A DNA stretch of 64,000 nucleotides from Flavobacterium croceum DSM 17960 (GCF_002917885.1 NZ_PQNY01000010.1:62001-126000), one strand, 5' to 3'. Shown: positions 17,217 through 27,032, counted from the first letter of the stretch. Notes: generated from the sequence alone by a model not told the origin. Numbers and translations: made by a program.

Positions 17217-18869
17217 TTACAGTTTTATATCGTTACTAATTTTACCGCTATTTAGTGTAATTTGTCTTTGTGCATATTTTTTCCAAAAATCATTTTTCGA
17301 ACTTACCACTACAGTTTGATTTTTATTGTTCATAATAGTAGTGATAATTTTTTGTGCCGAAATGGAATCTAACTTGTCTGTAGGGTCTTCCAAAAACAAT
17401 ATTTTTGGTTTACTAATTAGGCTTTTTGCCAATACAATTTTTTGCATATTGGAAGCCGAAAGTAGCAATCCGGTAGACATGATTTGTGTATTGAGATTTT
17501 CAGGTAAAGTTTTTATAAAATCGGTAAGTTGTACTGTGTCTAAAACCCATTTTAAATCTTCGTCACTATAGGGTTTTCCAAATGTTATGTTTTCTAAAAT
17601 TGTTCCTTCAAAAGGAGTTTCGTTTTGCAGTACAATGCCTATGTGTTTTCGATATAAATTGAGATCTATTTTTTTAAAAGTATCATCATTAATATAAAAA
17701 GCACCAATGTTTGGCGAAATGATGCCTGCCAAAAGCCGAATTAAAGTTGATTTTCCTGAGCCGTTTTCGCCATTCAAAATAATTTTTTCACCCTGATTTA
17801 TGGCAAAAGATATGTTTTTTAAGGCATTTTTTGCCGAATCGGGGAATTTATAAGATATATTTTCTATAGATAAATTGATGTTTGAATAACAAAAGTTTTC
17901 ATTTGAAGGAGTTACAGTTTCTACAGGCAAATCAGTCACTTGCCCTATTTTTTCTACAGATGTTAATACATCATAAAAAGTTTCGAGCCCCAGTATGATT
18001 TTTTCTACAGACGCAATTACCATCAAAATCACAATTTCTGCGGCCACAAATTGTCCTATATTCATTTGCTGGTTTATTACTAATAATCCGCCTATAATGA
18101 GTAAACTAGCCGTTATTATGATTTTAAAGATGATGAGTTTTATATATTGCGATTTGATAATTTTAAAATGTTTTTCTCTATAATTCAAATATTCTGAAAC
18201 TAGCGCATCGTTTTTGGATAGCGCAAACATAAAGTGATTTTGGTTTTTAAAAACCCAGTAATTTTTGGCTATTTCTTGCAACCAACTTACTACTTTGTAC
18301 TTGTATTTTGATTCTTTTAGGCTAGTTTCTAGACCAGGTTTGTAAGCATAAGCAAAAATTGCATACAACAACCCTAGTAATAATAAACCAAATATGATAA
18401 AAAATGGGTGATATAATGAAAGTAGTACTAATGCAAATAGAACCTGTAAAAGAGAAGCTGAAAAGTCTACAAGAAGCTTTGAAGTACCTTTTTGAATGGT
18501 TAGTGTATCAAAAAATTTGTTGGCTATTTCGGGAGGATGATTTTTATACAATTCCTCAAATTTTATGCTAGGTAATCTATAAGAAAATTCAAACGCAGAA
18601 CGAACAAAAAGTTTTTGTTGTAAGTTTTCGGTAATACGCATTTGCATAAGAGATAGAATACCTACTAACGCTACACCTAAAATAACTAGAAAAACCAGCA
18701 CAACCCATGATACACTAATGTTTCCAGCTTGTATAAAATTGATAATGGCCTGTATGCCTAGGGGTAATGATAATGCTAATATACCAGAAAAAATAGCATA
18801 TAAAATAATTTGAGAAATATCTCTACGATCAAGTTTTAATAGGTTTATAAATCTTTTTAAAGGTGTCAT
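17217..18869 (-). CDS. ABC exporter half-transporter with degenerate ATPase motifs
   Basis: The 550-residue protein has a six-helix membrane domain (about 1-320) and a nucleotide-binding domain. Walker A is intact (LNGENGSGKST, about residue 370) and so is the Q-loop (GIVLQNETPFEGTI). The signature motif reads LLSASNMQ instead of LSGGQ, Walker B reads ILFLEDPTDKLD with the Asp-Glu pair swapped, and the H-loop His is replaced (SSKND). There is no C39 peptidase domain. ATP binding looks possible but hydrolysis may be weak or absent. The start codon overlaps the tetR stop by 4 nt. It most likely exports a peptide or small molecule with HlyD and TolC. Confidence 0.85.
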   Translation of the reverse strand: MTPLKRFINLLKLDRRDISQIILYAIFSGILALSLPLGIQAIINFIQAGNISVSWVVLVFLVILGVALVGILSLMQMRITENLQQKLFVRSAFEFSYRLPSIKFEELYKNHPPEIANKFFDTLTIQKGTSKLLVDFSASLLQVLFALVLLSLYHPFFIIFGLLLLGLLYAIFAYAYKPGLETSLKESKYKYKVVSWLQEIAKNYWVFKNQNHFMFALSKNDALVSEYLNYREKHFKIIKSQYIKLIIFKIIITASLLIIGGLLVINQQMNIGQFVAAEIVILMVIASVEKIILGLETFYDVLTSVEKIGQVTDLPVETVTPSNENFCYSNINLSIENISYKFPDSAKNALKNISFAINQGEKIILNGENGSGKSTLIRLLAGIISPNIGAFYINDDTFKKIDLNLYRKHIGIVLQNETPFEGTILENITFGKPYSDEDLKWVLDTVQLTDFIKTLPENLNTQIMSTGLLLSASNMQKIVLAKSLISKPKILFLEDPTDKLDSISAQKIITTIMNNKNQTVVVSSKNDFWKKYAQRQITLNSGKISNDIKL

Positions 18870-19540
18870 TCTTGAAAAATTTTAGATATTAAATCAATAT
18901 AAAAATCAGAAACAGAGTTTGTTTGGTTACAATTTGTAATGGTTTTTAAATGTTGGCTTAAATAGTGTTGATGTAAGGCTCCTTCTACCATTGACGAGGC
19001 CAAGCTCTTGGCAAAATTATAATCGGGTTTGATTTCTTCTATTAATGTAATTATTTTGCTAATAATTCTTTTGTACACCAAAAAATAACCTTCTTTGTTT
19101 TCTTCATCGACTTCTTTTGTTAAGATAGTTTTTACAAATTCGGAAACAATTATTTTGTGTAAAAGTTCTTCATTTATATGATGTGTAGTTAAATCGTCTT
19201 TCGTACTTTCTGTAATAACTTTTACTACTCTTTTTAATTTTTCAAAAGGGTTGTCTATATTTTGAGTAGCAAAAGCCATTTTGTATTCTATCCATCCCCA
19301 GTAATAATCTGATAAATAAATTAATAGCTTATGTTTATTGTCAAAATAGCGGTAAATGGAACTCTCATTAGAGCCTATTTTTTCTCCAAGTTTTTTAAAC
19401 GTAAAAGCTTCAAATCCTATTTCATCTATTAAAATAATACTTTGTTGGATAATTTTTTTACCAAGCTGAGTCGTTTCTGGGTTTTTTAAATAGAGTTTAT
19501 CGTTTATATTTATCGTTATGTTGGATAATACATTATTCAT
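18866..19540 (-). CDS. TetR-family transcriptional regulator
   Basis: The 224-residue protein has a TetR N-terminal helix-turn-helix at about residues 28-75 (SIILIDEIGFEAFTFKKLGEK, then NESSIYRYFDNKHKLL). The C-terminal ligand domain is not assignable. It is the first gene directly coupled to the ABC-HlyD-TolC genes (4-nt overlap), so it most likely controls this exporter. It starts 18 bp after terC. Confidence 0.88.
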   Translation of the reverse strand: MNNVLSNITININDKLYLKNPETTQLGKKIIQQSIILIDEIGFEAFTFKKLGEKIGSNESSIYRYFDNKHKLLIYLSDYYWGWIEYKMAFATQNIDNPFEKLKRVVKVITESTKDDLTTHHINEELLHKIIVSEFVKTILTKEVDEENKEGYFLVYKRIISKIITLIEEIKPDYNFAKSLASSMVEGALHQHYLSQHLKTITNCNQTNSVSDFYIDLISKIFQE

Positions 19541-19558
19541 GTTGCGGTAATTTTAAGT

Positions 19559-20245
19559 TTATTTTGGTACTGTTTTTATTTGTACTACATCTACAAAAAA
19601 GGCAAATGCCATAGAAAAATAAATATAGCCTTTTGGAATTTCAAATCTAAATCCTTCAGCGATTAACGAAACACCTATCATCATTAAAAAGCACAAGGCT
19701 AATATTTTAAACGATGGATGTTTTGATATAAAATTACTTATAGGTTTTGAAGCAAATATCATTATACCAACAGTAACAATAACAGCGGTATACATAATCC
19801 ATAGTTCGTTTACCATACCTACAGCAGTAATAATAGAGTCTATAGAAAAAACTAAGTCTAATATTATAATTTCCATTAAAAGTTTTCTAAAACTTGGTTT
19901 TTTTGAGGTGTGTAAAGGTTGCTCTTCTGCAAGTTCACTTTTGTGGTAAATTTCTTTAGTGCTTTTGTACAATAAGAATAATCCTCCGGCTATTAAAATA
20001 ATTGATTTCCCTGAAAAATTTGTGTCAAAAATTGTAAATAAAGTCTCATCTAGTTTTAATATCCAAGACAATAAAGAGAGTAGTGCTAATCGCATAATCA
20101 TAGCCAAACCAATTCCCCAATACCGTAATTTGTTTTGTTGGTTTTCGGGCAGTTTATCTGCAAGTATAGAAATAAAAATAATGTTGTCGATTCCAAGAAT
20201 TATTTCGAGAACAATAAGTGATGTAAGCGGTAGTAAAAATTCCAT
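19559..20245 (-). CDS. TerC-family integral membrane protein
   Basis: The 228-residue protein has about seven membrane helices. The TerC motif LEIILGIDNIIFISILADKLP is near the start, and the second acidic repeat LDLVFSIDSIITAVGM is in the middle. TerC/Alx-type proteins are linked to manganese efflux, tellurite resistance and metal loading of exported enzymes. It lies directly upstream of tetR on the same strand, so it may be co-transcribed with the exporter genes, although a functional link is unproven. Confidence 0.88.
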   Translation of the reverse strand: MEFLLPLTSLIVLEIILGIDNIIFISILADKLPENQQNKLRYWGIGLAMIMRLALLSLLSWILKLDETLFTIFDTNFSGKSIILIAGGLFLLYKSTKEIYHKSELAEEQPLHTSKKPSFRKLLMEIIILDLVFSIDSIITAVGMVNELWIMYTAVIVTVGIMIFASKPISNFISKHPSFKILALCFLMMIGVSLIAEGFRFEIPKGYIYFSMAFAFFVDVVQIKTVPK

Positions 20246-20379
20246 AACTTATAATTTTTTTAATAATGTAATAAAAATATATATAATTGTCTTACTTTTA
20301 ATTTAATGTAAAAATAATATTTATTCGATAGCAATACTATTATTATAAAAAGTTTAACTATTATTTAGGAAATGTTTAT

Positions 20380-20404
20380 AAAAAAAGCCTCAAAAAAGAG
20401 GCTT
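20380..20404 (-). terminator. Terminator after gpmI
   Basis: On the minus strand a GCCTC-TTTTTT-GAGGC hairpin (stem arms 20387-20391 and 20398-20402) is followed by seven T. Confidence 0.8.
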
Positions 20405-20423
20405 GTTAAGTTGTGAATATCTT

Positions 20424-21941
20424 TTAAATCAATTCATTGCCAGTCATTACCGTAGGTTTTTGAATACCCATTAGCTTTAAAATTGTAGGAGCAATATCGC
20501 CAAGTACACCATTTTTCACGGGAATATTTTCTTTATCTACTACAATAAAAGGCACCGGATTGGTCGTGTGTGCTGTATTTGGTGTGCCATCTGGATTAAT
20601 CATGGTTTCACAATTTCCGTGATCGGCAATAATAAGAGTGGTATATCCGTGCTGTAAAGCAGTTGTAACAACATCTTTTACACAAATGTCTACTGCTTCG
20701 CAGGCTTTAATAGCAGCCTCCATTACTCCGGTATGGCCTACCATATCGCCATTGGCAAAATTTAAACAAACAAAGTCGGCTGTTTCTTTTTCCAATTCGG
20801 GTACCAAAGCATCGCGTAGTTCATAGGCACTCATTTCGGGTTTTAAGTCGTAGGTAGCTACCTTTGGAGAGTTTCTTAATATGCGTGTTTCGCCTTCAAA
20901 AGGAATTTCTCTACCGCCCGAAAAGAAAAAGGTTACATGCGGATATTTTTCTGTTTCTGCAATTCGAATTTGTTTTTTGCCTGCTTTTTCTAATACTTCT
21001 CCTAAGGTTTCATTAAGGTTATCTTTGTCATAAACAACATGAACATTTGTAAAAGTATCATCATAATTTGTCATGGTAACATAGTATAGATTAAGTTTTT
21101 CCATACCAAATTCAGAAAAATCTTTTTGCGATAGTACTTCGGTTAATTCTCGACCTCTATCGGTTCTAAAGTTGAAAAAGAGTACTACATCTTCATTTTG
21201 AATTGTAGTTAAAGGATTTTGATTTTCGTCTGTAATGACAATAGGTTCTATAAACTCGTCTGTAACATCATTTTTATAGCTTTCTAATACGGCCAATGCA
21301 GCATCATGAGTTTTTTTGCCAATACCTTTTGTGACCAAATCATAAGCTTTTTTTACACGTTCCCAACGCTTATCTCTATCCATAGCATAATAGCGTCCAA
21401 TTACCGAAGCTAATTTTGCAGGTGTGTTATAAATATAATTTTGAAGGTCTTCAATGTACATAATTCCAGATTTTGGATCAACATCGCGTCCGTCTGTAAA
21501 AGCATGAATAAAGAGTTTTTGTAAACCAAACTCAGTGGCAGCATCAAGCAAGCCTCGCAAGTGAGCCGTGTGCGAGTGTACACCTCCGTCGGACAAGAGA
21601 CCAAGAAAATGAACATTTACATTTTTTTCTTTTGCATATTGAAAAGCATCAAGTAATGTTTTTTCGGTATTTATGGTTTTGTTTTCAACAGCCAAATTTA
21701 TTTTCACCAAGTCTTGGTAAACAATTCTACCAGCGCCTAGGTTCATGTGGCCTACTTCGCTATTACCCATCTGACCTTCGGGAAGCCCTACGTTTAAACC
21801 ATCGGTTCTTAATTGAGCATTAGGGTATTGTGTATATAAGCTATCTATAAAGGGTGTGTTTGCATTATCTATAGCAGAAACTTTTGGGTCGGGCGATTTT
21901 CCCCAACCGTCTAATATCATGAGGATAACTTTTTTATTCAT
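20424..21941 (-). CDS. gpmI: 2,3-bisphosphoglycerate-independent phosphoglycerate mutase
   Basis: GpmI interconverts 3- and 2-phosphoglycerate in glycolysis with two Mn ions. The protein has 505 residues, normal for the family. Visible motifs are ILMILDGWG (metal Asp at the start), GNSEVGHMNLGAGR (nucleophile Ser), HSHTAHL, FTDGRDVDP and IADHGNCE (metal ligands near the C-terminus). The ATG at 21939-21941 begins MNKKVILMILDGWG. A TTG three codons upstream is less likely. It stands alone on the minus strand. Confidence 0.97.
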   Translation of the reverse strand: MNKKVILMILDGWGKSPDPKVSAIDNANTPFIDSLYTQYPNAQLRTDGLNVGLPEGQMGNSEVGHMNLGAGRIVYQDLVKINLAVENKTINTEKTLLDAFQYAKEKNVNVHFLGLLSDGGVHSHTAHLRGLLDAATEFGLQKLFIHAFTDGRDVDPKSGIMYIEDLQNYIYNTPAKLASVIGRYYAMDRDKRWERVKKAYDLVTKGIGKKTHDAALAVLESYKNDVTDEFIEPIVITDENQNPLTTIQNEDVVLFFNFRTDRGRELTEVLSQKDFSEFGMEKLNLYYVTMTNYDDTFTNVHVVYDKDNLNETLGEVLEKAGKKQIRIAETEKYPHVTFFFSGGREIPFEGETRILRNSPKVATYDLKPEMSAYELRDALVPELEKETADFVCLNFANGDMVGHTGVMEAAIKACEAVDICVKDVVTTALQHGYTTLIIADHGNCETMINPDGTPNTAHTTNPVPFIVVDKENIPVKNGVLGDIAPTILKLMGIQKPTVMTGNELI

Positions 21942-21964
21942 TGTAAACAATATTTTAGCAAAGG

Positions 21965-22000
21965 TAAAAAATAGAAATGCCCTAATTGTAAAAATAGGGC
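21965..22000 (-). terminator. Weak terminator after the DUF5916 gene
   Basis: On the minus strand a GCCCTA / TAGGGC hairpin (21979-22000) with a 10-base loop is followed by an interrupted T-run. Confidence 0.5.
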
Positions 22001-22032
22001 AAGATTTATAGTAAATTCTACGAAAACGTTTT

Positions 22033-24444
22033 CTATTTTGAAAACCAATTCTTGGCTTGATTGTAGTCTATAAAATAACGAATACTAATAGATAGCATGT
22101 GATTAAGGTATTCATTGTTAAGAATATCTTTGGTGTTTAGAGAATAATTTCTGGTAAATTCACGGTTGTAAAGCGTAGCATTGTTTCTATACAGTATACT
22201 TAATTGACTACCTGGAGCAAACCACCAACTGTATGACAAGTCCATATTCCAAGAATTAAAGCTAGAGTTACTGTTGTAGTTGTATTGGTTGTTTACTTCC
22301 AAATTTCCATCGGGTAACAAGTTGTTGTACTCATTGTTTACAGCATAGCTATAATAGTGCCTAACAGCCAAATTAACAGACATTATAGGGTTTATAGCAT
22401 ATTTGGTTGTAATAGAGTTGTTAAAAGTATCTCTGTTTCTACGAGCAATAATAGTATTGTTATTGTCAAAGTCTACCCAGCCAATATTGTTTTTTTTGTG
22501 TGAAAACTGAGAAGATAATACAACAAGTAATTTATTTGAAAATCTAAAACGAGGCGATATGTTTATATCAAAATCGTACCTGCCTTGTTGGTTGTATTTT
22601 GAAAAACTTGGATTAAAATCGAGTGCAAATTTTCTATTATAATTTGTTGAAAGAAAAAACCATGCTCCAACACTTCTAGGGGTTAATAAAAACTTTGAGT
22701 CATCTACAGAACGAGGTTCGTAAAAATCTGAATAATCAAATAATGAAGCCATTAAGCCAAAACCGTAGTAATCATTTTTTTTGTTGGTAATGTTAAAGTT
22801 GAGGTTTTGATAATTGTTTTGTAACCTTCCTGTTCTATTGTCAAACTCTATGTAATTGTACAAATTGGTATTAAAACCATTCATTTTTTTTGTTGGATTT
22901 AATATTCTATACGAAATATTTGTAGCCAATGAATGGTAATGCGTTTGAAAGTTTATACCCAAGTCGTTTGGATCAAAATTTGTAGAAACGTATTCTCCTC
23001 TTGCGGCAAAACGCACTTTGCCACTTGTTTCTGCAAACCGTAAAGCAGTGTTGTATCCTAGTGTGTTATTTTCGGGGTGAAAACCATCTTTAATAATACT
23101 GTATTTGTAGTTTCCGCTTAAATTGTAGGTATTCTTTTTAGTGTTTAAATCAAACAAAAAAGCCGAAACATTTGCATCTCTATAACTACCATTTCTAGTA
23201 ACATTTGAATTAACTACAGAAACAGAACAATTTTGTCTAAATCTTTGGTCTAATGTAACAATGCTGTAGTTTGACAAAGGCTCTTCTTCGTTACGAACGG
23301 TATCTGTATTGTAGTCGTAAATTTCTAAATTTGTTTTTTCAGAAACGGCGTTAAGTACCCCAATACCTAATCCGTTTTTAGTGCGTCCAGAAATTTTAAG
23401 TGCATTAATCAAGTTGATTTTATTTGTTCCTTGAAAAACTTCAGTACTACTCAATTTGTAATTGGGCATACCGCCTATTCTTCGGCTGTAGAGAAGGTCG
23501 CCTTTTGAAAAAAGCTCTGTTCCTTCGGTAAAAAAAGGTCTGTTTTCATTAAACTGTTGTTCAAATGGGCCCAAATTCAAAACAACGTTGTCAAATTTTG
23601 TTTGCCCAAAATCGGGTATAAGAATAGCGTCTAGTGTAAAGGCATCATTAATACCATATTTTACATCCATTCCGCCTAAAGTTTCTCCATAAGTTTTTGC
23701 AGAATTGTTTCCTTTTAAATAGAATGATGAATAAGGGATAAGAAATAATCGGGTAGGAGTGGATATGTTTTCTATACCTTCTAGAGTTCCAGCCTGAATA
23801 GCGGTGTTTGATATATTGTTGTCAATTCGATTCCAAGTATATTGGCGGCGTAAAGACATTATTTCTCTATAAAAATTAATACCCCATTTTTGTTGATTTG
23901 TTTTTGGAAACCTAATGGCAGCATAAGGTATTTTTATTTCTACTTGCCAACCTTCGTTTGTAAATTTGGTTTTAGAATCCCAAATGGCATTCCAAGAATA
24001 GTCTTCTCCGTTCGATTCGGTATAAATACAATCCATTTGTACACCTGCAGCACTTACAAAAAAGCGAAAATCTTGTTGGCCGTCATTATAACCATTAATA
24101 AAAATTCCAAAATGATCTGAAGTTCCAAATTCATCTCTATTGGTTATTTCGCGTAATATGGTGTTGGGTTTAGTATCGAACAGTTTAGTTGCAATATATA
24201 TACCGTCGTTGTTGTATACAATGCGCACTTCTGTTTTTTGATTGGGTTCTTCTGCTTTGCCATTGTCTGGTTCAAGCATCACGAAGTCTTTGGCAACGTC
24301 TGTTTGTTTCCAAATTTGTTCAGAAAACTCACCATCTATCGTGATTTTTTCATTGGAAATTATGGTTTTTAATGCTTTTTTTTGAGCAAACACATACCCT
24401 TGTGAAAGCACTAATATATAGAGTAAATAAGTCTTTAGTTTCAT
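22033..24444 (-). CDS. Exported DUF5916 protein with CBM9-like N-terminal domain
   Basis: The 803-residue protein has a signal peptide (MKLKTYLLYILVLSQGYVFAQ). A carbohydrate-binding family 9-like domain follows (about 30-205, with IDGEFSEQIWKQTDVAKDF, the usual opening). The long DUF5916 region has alternating aromatic beta strands that end in a barrel-like pattern (SISIRYFIDYNQ). The family is often annotated as a hydrolase in Bacteroidota, but no catalytic residues are evident. The C-terminal half could be an outer-membrane barrel. The gene is single. Confidence 0.82.
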   Translation of the reverse strand: MKLKTYLLYILVLSQGYVFAQKKALKTIISNEKITIDGEFSEQIWKQTDVAKDFVMLEPDNGKAEEPNQKTEVRIVYNNDGIYIATKLFDTKPNTILREITNRDEFGTSDHFGIFINGYNDGQQDFRFFVSAAGVQMDCIYTESNGEDYSWNAIWDSKTKFTNEGWQVEIKIPYAAIRFPKTNQQKWGINFYREIMSLRRQYTWNRIDNNISNTAIQAGTLEGIENISTPTRLFLIPYSSFYLKGNNSAKTYGETLGGMDVKYGINDAFTLDAILIPDFGQTKFDNVVLNLGPFEQQFNENRPFFTEGTELFSKGDLLYSRRIGGMPNYKLSSTEVFQGTNKINLINALKISGRTKNGLGIGVLNAVSEKTNLEIYDYNTDTVRNEEEPLSNYSIVTLDQRFRQNCSVSVVNSNVTRNGSYRDANVSAFLFDLNTKKNTYNLSGNYKYSIIKDGFHPENNTLGYNTALRFAETSGKVRFAARGEYVSTNFDPNDLGINFQTHYHSLATNISYRILNPTKKMNGFNTNLYNYIEFDNRTGRLQNNYQNLNFNITNKKNDYYGFGLMASLFDYSDFYEPRSVDDSKFLLTPRSVGAWFFLSTNYNRKFALDFNPSFSKYNQQGRYDFDINISPRFRFSNKLLVVLSSQFSHKKNNIGWVDFDNNNTIIARRNRDTFNNSITTKYAINPIMSVNLAVRHYYSYAVNNEYNNLLPDGNLEVNNQYNYNSNSSFNSWNMDLSYSWWFAPGSQLSILYRNNATLYNREFTRNYSLNTKDILNNEYLNHMLSISIRYFIDYNQAKNWFSK

Positions 24445-24564
24445 TTTAAATAGGCATATAGAGCTATATTCTTTGCCAAAATATAAAATAATTTTAGGTT
24501 ATCTAATGTTTTGGTTAAAAAAAAGAGTTCGTGTTGTTGATTTTTAAGGATAATTAAATAAAAC

Positions 24565-26268
24565 CTACTTTTTATACCGCAATTTTGCGAATATGTCATG
24601 GTCTAAACAATAGATATCTTCTCTAAATTGTAAGATTTCATCTTTTTCCCAAGCTGTCCAATAGAGTTGGTGAATTTTAATGTCGTCATCTATTTTAATA
24701 ACAATTGTTTTCAGTTCGGGTTTAGGCCATTTTTTTTCAGGAATTTCCAATGTTGGATTTTTTGCTAATAGTTTCGCTACTTTTTTATTGTATTCTTTTT
24801 CTTTCTCTTTTTGGAGTTTTATGTAGTGTTTTATGTTGGTTGTGTCTTGTATTTTTTCGATAGGCCATTTCTCATTGTCGTTTAATAAGTAAGTTGCCAT
24901 TTCTAGTGGTTTTTCCAAGCGTACACAGCCCGAACTTAATGCTCTATAGGTATATTTAAAATAATCGCGGTGGTTGGTATCGTGAAGATAAACAGCAAAT
25001 TTGTTTAAAAAGTTTATTTTCATTAATCCTAAAGAATTGTTTTCTCCAGGGTTTTGAACGTATTTGTATTTGTTAGCATCTTCTTTTTTCCAAGTCCAAG
25101 GGTTTACTTCGTTGTTCTTTTTATCAAGTATTACTAAACCTCTCTTTTTAAATTCTCCACGATCTTTTTCTGCTTCAGGGAAAATATCTTCCTTTAAAAT
25201 AGTTGGAGGAACAGTCCAATTTGGATTTAAATTAATATTTGTGATTTTAGATTCTAGCATGGGCGTTCTTCTAGTATCTTTTCCAACCACTACTTTTTGA
25301 GCAATAAGTGTGTCGTTGTCTTTTACAGCAACTATGGTATAATCTGGAATATTAATAAGTAAATAACTGTTTCCAAAATCATGCTGAAACCAGCGCCAAC
25401 GCTCTAAATTTGCTACAATTTGTTCGATGCGTTGGTCTCTAGAATAATTTAAAGCATCTAGCGTACTTCTGCCCACTACACCATCTGGTTTAAGCCCATG
25501 GCGTTCTTGAAATTTCTTTACAGCTTCTTGAGTGTCTTTGTCGTATAGAGTTGATAAAATAGTGTCTTTTTTTGTCATATCGCCCCAATACATTAGTTTT
25601 TTCTTTAGTAGAGGAACATTTCTATTTTTTTTATTAAAGACAATTTTTTCAGAAAGGTCAATTACACCAAAGTTATCGTTTGGCATATTTTTTAATTTTT
25701 TAAGACACCATTTTAATTTTTTATAAATAATGTGCTGAGGTTTACAATTTTCCAAAACTTCAGAAAAATTGTTTTTGTCAATACTTTCAAAAGCGATTTT
25801 GTTTACATCGATTTCTTTTTTGCCAAGATCACAATCTTTGTAAAAAGTATTCGGATTTATTTTTCCTTTTGATAAATGAGTAATATATTTTTGAAAATTT
25901 TCAGTAAAATTTATATCATAATTTATTAGAGTAGAGTCGGGTAGCGCATCATATTTTTGATGGGTTTCATAAAGAAATTTGTAATTGTAGTCTGTAGATT
26001 CTAACCCCTCTTCTTCGGCTTTTTTAATCTCTGCCAATACACTTGCTCTAAAATCTTCATTATGCCAAACGGTGGCGTATTCGTACTTTTTGTAGAAAAG
26101 TTTTAAGTCTTCGTTTTTAAGTTGGTTTATTTTGTTTGAATCAATAGCTATTTTTCCTTCAAAAACACTGAAGTCTAAAACAGATGCCATAGAAAAAGTC
26201 TCGGTTTTAGAACCGGAACTGCAAGAGAACAAAAATAAGAGTGCAATAAAAAGAACAATTTTTTTCAT
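24565..26268 (-). CDS. L,D-transpeptidase, YcbB-type lipoprotein
   Basis: The 567-residue protein has a lipoprotein signal (MKKIVLFIALLFLFSCSSG, lipobox FSCS). A scaffold region follows, then a PG_binding_1 domain (about 215-275, YDKDTQEAVKKFQERHGLKPDGVVG). The YkuD catalytic domain has the motif YLHDTNHRDYF and the active-site SSGCVRLEKP, so the nucleophilic Cys is intact. It would make 3-3 peptidoglycan cross-links or attach proteins in the periplasm. It lies 4 bp downstream of the GNAT gene. Confidence 0.92.
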   Translation of the reverse strand: MKKIVLFIALLFLFSCSSGSKTETFSMASVLDFSVFEGKIAIDSNKINQLKNEDLKLFYKKYEYATVWHNEDFRASVLAEIKKAEEEGLESTDYNYKFLYETHQKYDALPDSTLINYDINFTENFQKYITHLSKGKINPNTFYKDCDLGKKEIDVNKIAFESIDKNNFSEVLENCKPQHIIYKKLKWCLKKLKNMPNDNFGVIDLSEKIVFNKKNRNVPLLKKKLMYWGDMTKKDTILSTLYDKDTQEAVKKFQERHGLKPDGVVGRSTLDALNYSRDQRIEQIVANLERWRWFQHDFGNSYLLINIPDYTIVAVKDNDTLIAQKVVVGKDTRRTPMLESKITNINLNPNWTVPPTILKEDIFPEAEKDRGEFKKRGLVILDKKNNEVNPWTWKKEDANKYKYVQNPGENNSLGLMKINFLNKFAVYLHDTNHRDYFKYTYRALSSGCVRLEKPLEMATYLLNDNEKWPIEKIQDTTNIKHYIKLQKEKEKEYNKKVAKLLAKNPTLEIPEKKWPKPELKTIVIKIDDDIKIHQLYWTAWEKDEILQFREDIYCLDHDIFAKLRYKK

Positions 26269-26272
26269 ACAA

Positions 26273-26707
26273 CTATTTTTGTTTATACATTAATGAGTGA
26301 ATTCCTATAGACTCTATTTCAAATTCATCACCATGAATATAATATCCTAGTTTTTTGTAAAACGAAACCGCATTTTGTCGTGCATTAAGCCAAATTATAT
26401 AAGGTTTGCTATTGTGTTGAGCAATGTGCTGTTCGGCAAAATTCACAAGTTTTTGTCCGATACCTTGATTTTGCAACGCAGTTAAAACAGCCATACCTCG
26501 AATTTGATATTGATTTTCGAGAGGAAAGATACTACTATTTTTAAAAACAGAGATTACTCCTACAAGATTTTCTTGTATATAATAACCAAAGTGCACAGTT
26601 GTATTTAATTCATCACCATGAAAAGCACATGTGTTTATTGGTTTTCCCGCTCTTAATATAGGGTGACGAACAATATAGGTTTGTAGATGGGTAATTTTTT
26701 TAATCAA
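26273..26707 (-). CDS. GNAT-family N-acetyltransferase
   Basis: The domain covers the whole protein, with the acetyl-CoA binding motif RGMAVLTALQNQGIGQKLV and a C-terminal AVSFYKKLGYYIHGDEFEIESIGIHSLMYK. The substrate is unknown. The open frame extends to a TTG at 26809, but it has no ATG, and homologous sequence begins only at about TYIVRHPILR. The TTG at 26705-26707 gives a family-like short N-terminus and is my preferred start. A start at 26809 would add 34 residues with no domain character. It is probably co-transcribed with the L,D-transpeptidase gene. Confidence 0.8.
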   Translation of the reverse strand: MIKKITHLQTYIVRHPILRAGKPINTCAFHGDELNTTVHFGYYIQENLVGVISVFKNSSIFPLENQYQIRGMAVLTALQNQGIGQKLVNFAEQHIAQHNSKPYIIWLNARQNAVSFYKKLGYYIHGDEFEIESIGIHSLMYKQK

Positions 26708-26815
26708 AGTTTTAAAAAATTTGGCACAAAGAAAATTATATCTTTCTAAATAGTAAGTATTTACAAACAACTTTTTTTGTAGAATGATTTTTACATGATT
26801 TTTTTTCAAAAAAAA

Positions 26816-26848
26816 TTTGTGTAATTGGTTTTTTCTGTATTATATTTG
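26816..26848 (+). promoter_or_regulatory. Promoter of tRNA-Gly(TCC)
   Basis: TTTG (26816-26819), then 21 bases, then TATATTTG (26841-26848), matches the Bacteroidota consensus. The tRNA begins 12 bases downstream. Confidence 0.65.
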
Positions 26849-26859
26849 CACTCACAAAA

Positions 26860-26932
<73 letters not shown>

Positions 26933-26940
26933 CCAAATAA

Positions 26941-26969
26941 AAAAGCTGTCAATTTTGACAGCTTTTTTT
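26941..26969 (+). terminator. Terminator after tRNA-Gly(TCC)
   Basis: AAAAGCTGTCAA and TTGACAGCTTTT form a perfect hairpin with a 2-base loop and a T-run. It is only 6 bases from the islet's left repeat. Confidence 0.85.
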
Positions 26970-26975
26970 GTTTCT

Positions 26976-27032
26976 ATAACAAATTGTTTTTAAACATTTC
27001 TTCGTTTACTTGGTTTATATTCTAATAATTGT
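26976..27032. repeat. Left direct repeat of the islet: displaced engB 3' end
   Basis: These 57 bases match 31418-31476, the coding 3' end of engB, in the same orientation. The first 43 positions are identical, then there is a 2-base deletion here, then 12 more matching bases. In the minus sense it encodes the engB tail (NQVNEEMFKNNLL) followed by a stop, with no gene upstream of it. It is therefore a cut-off gene end. Confidence 0.92.
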
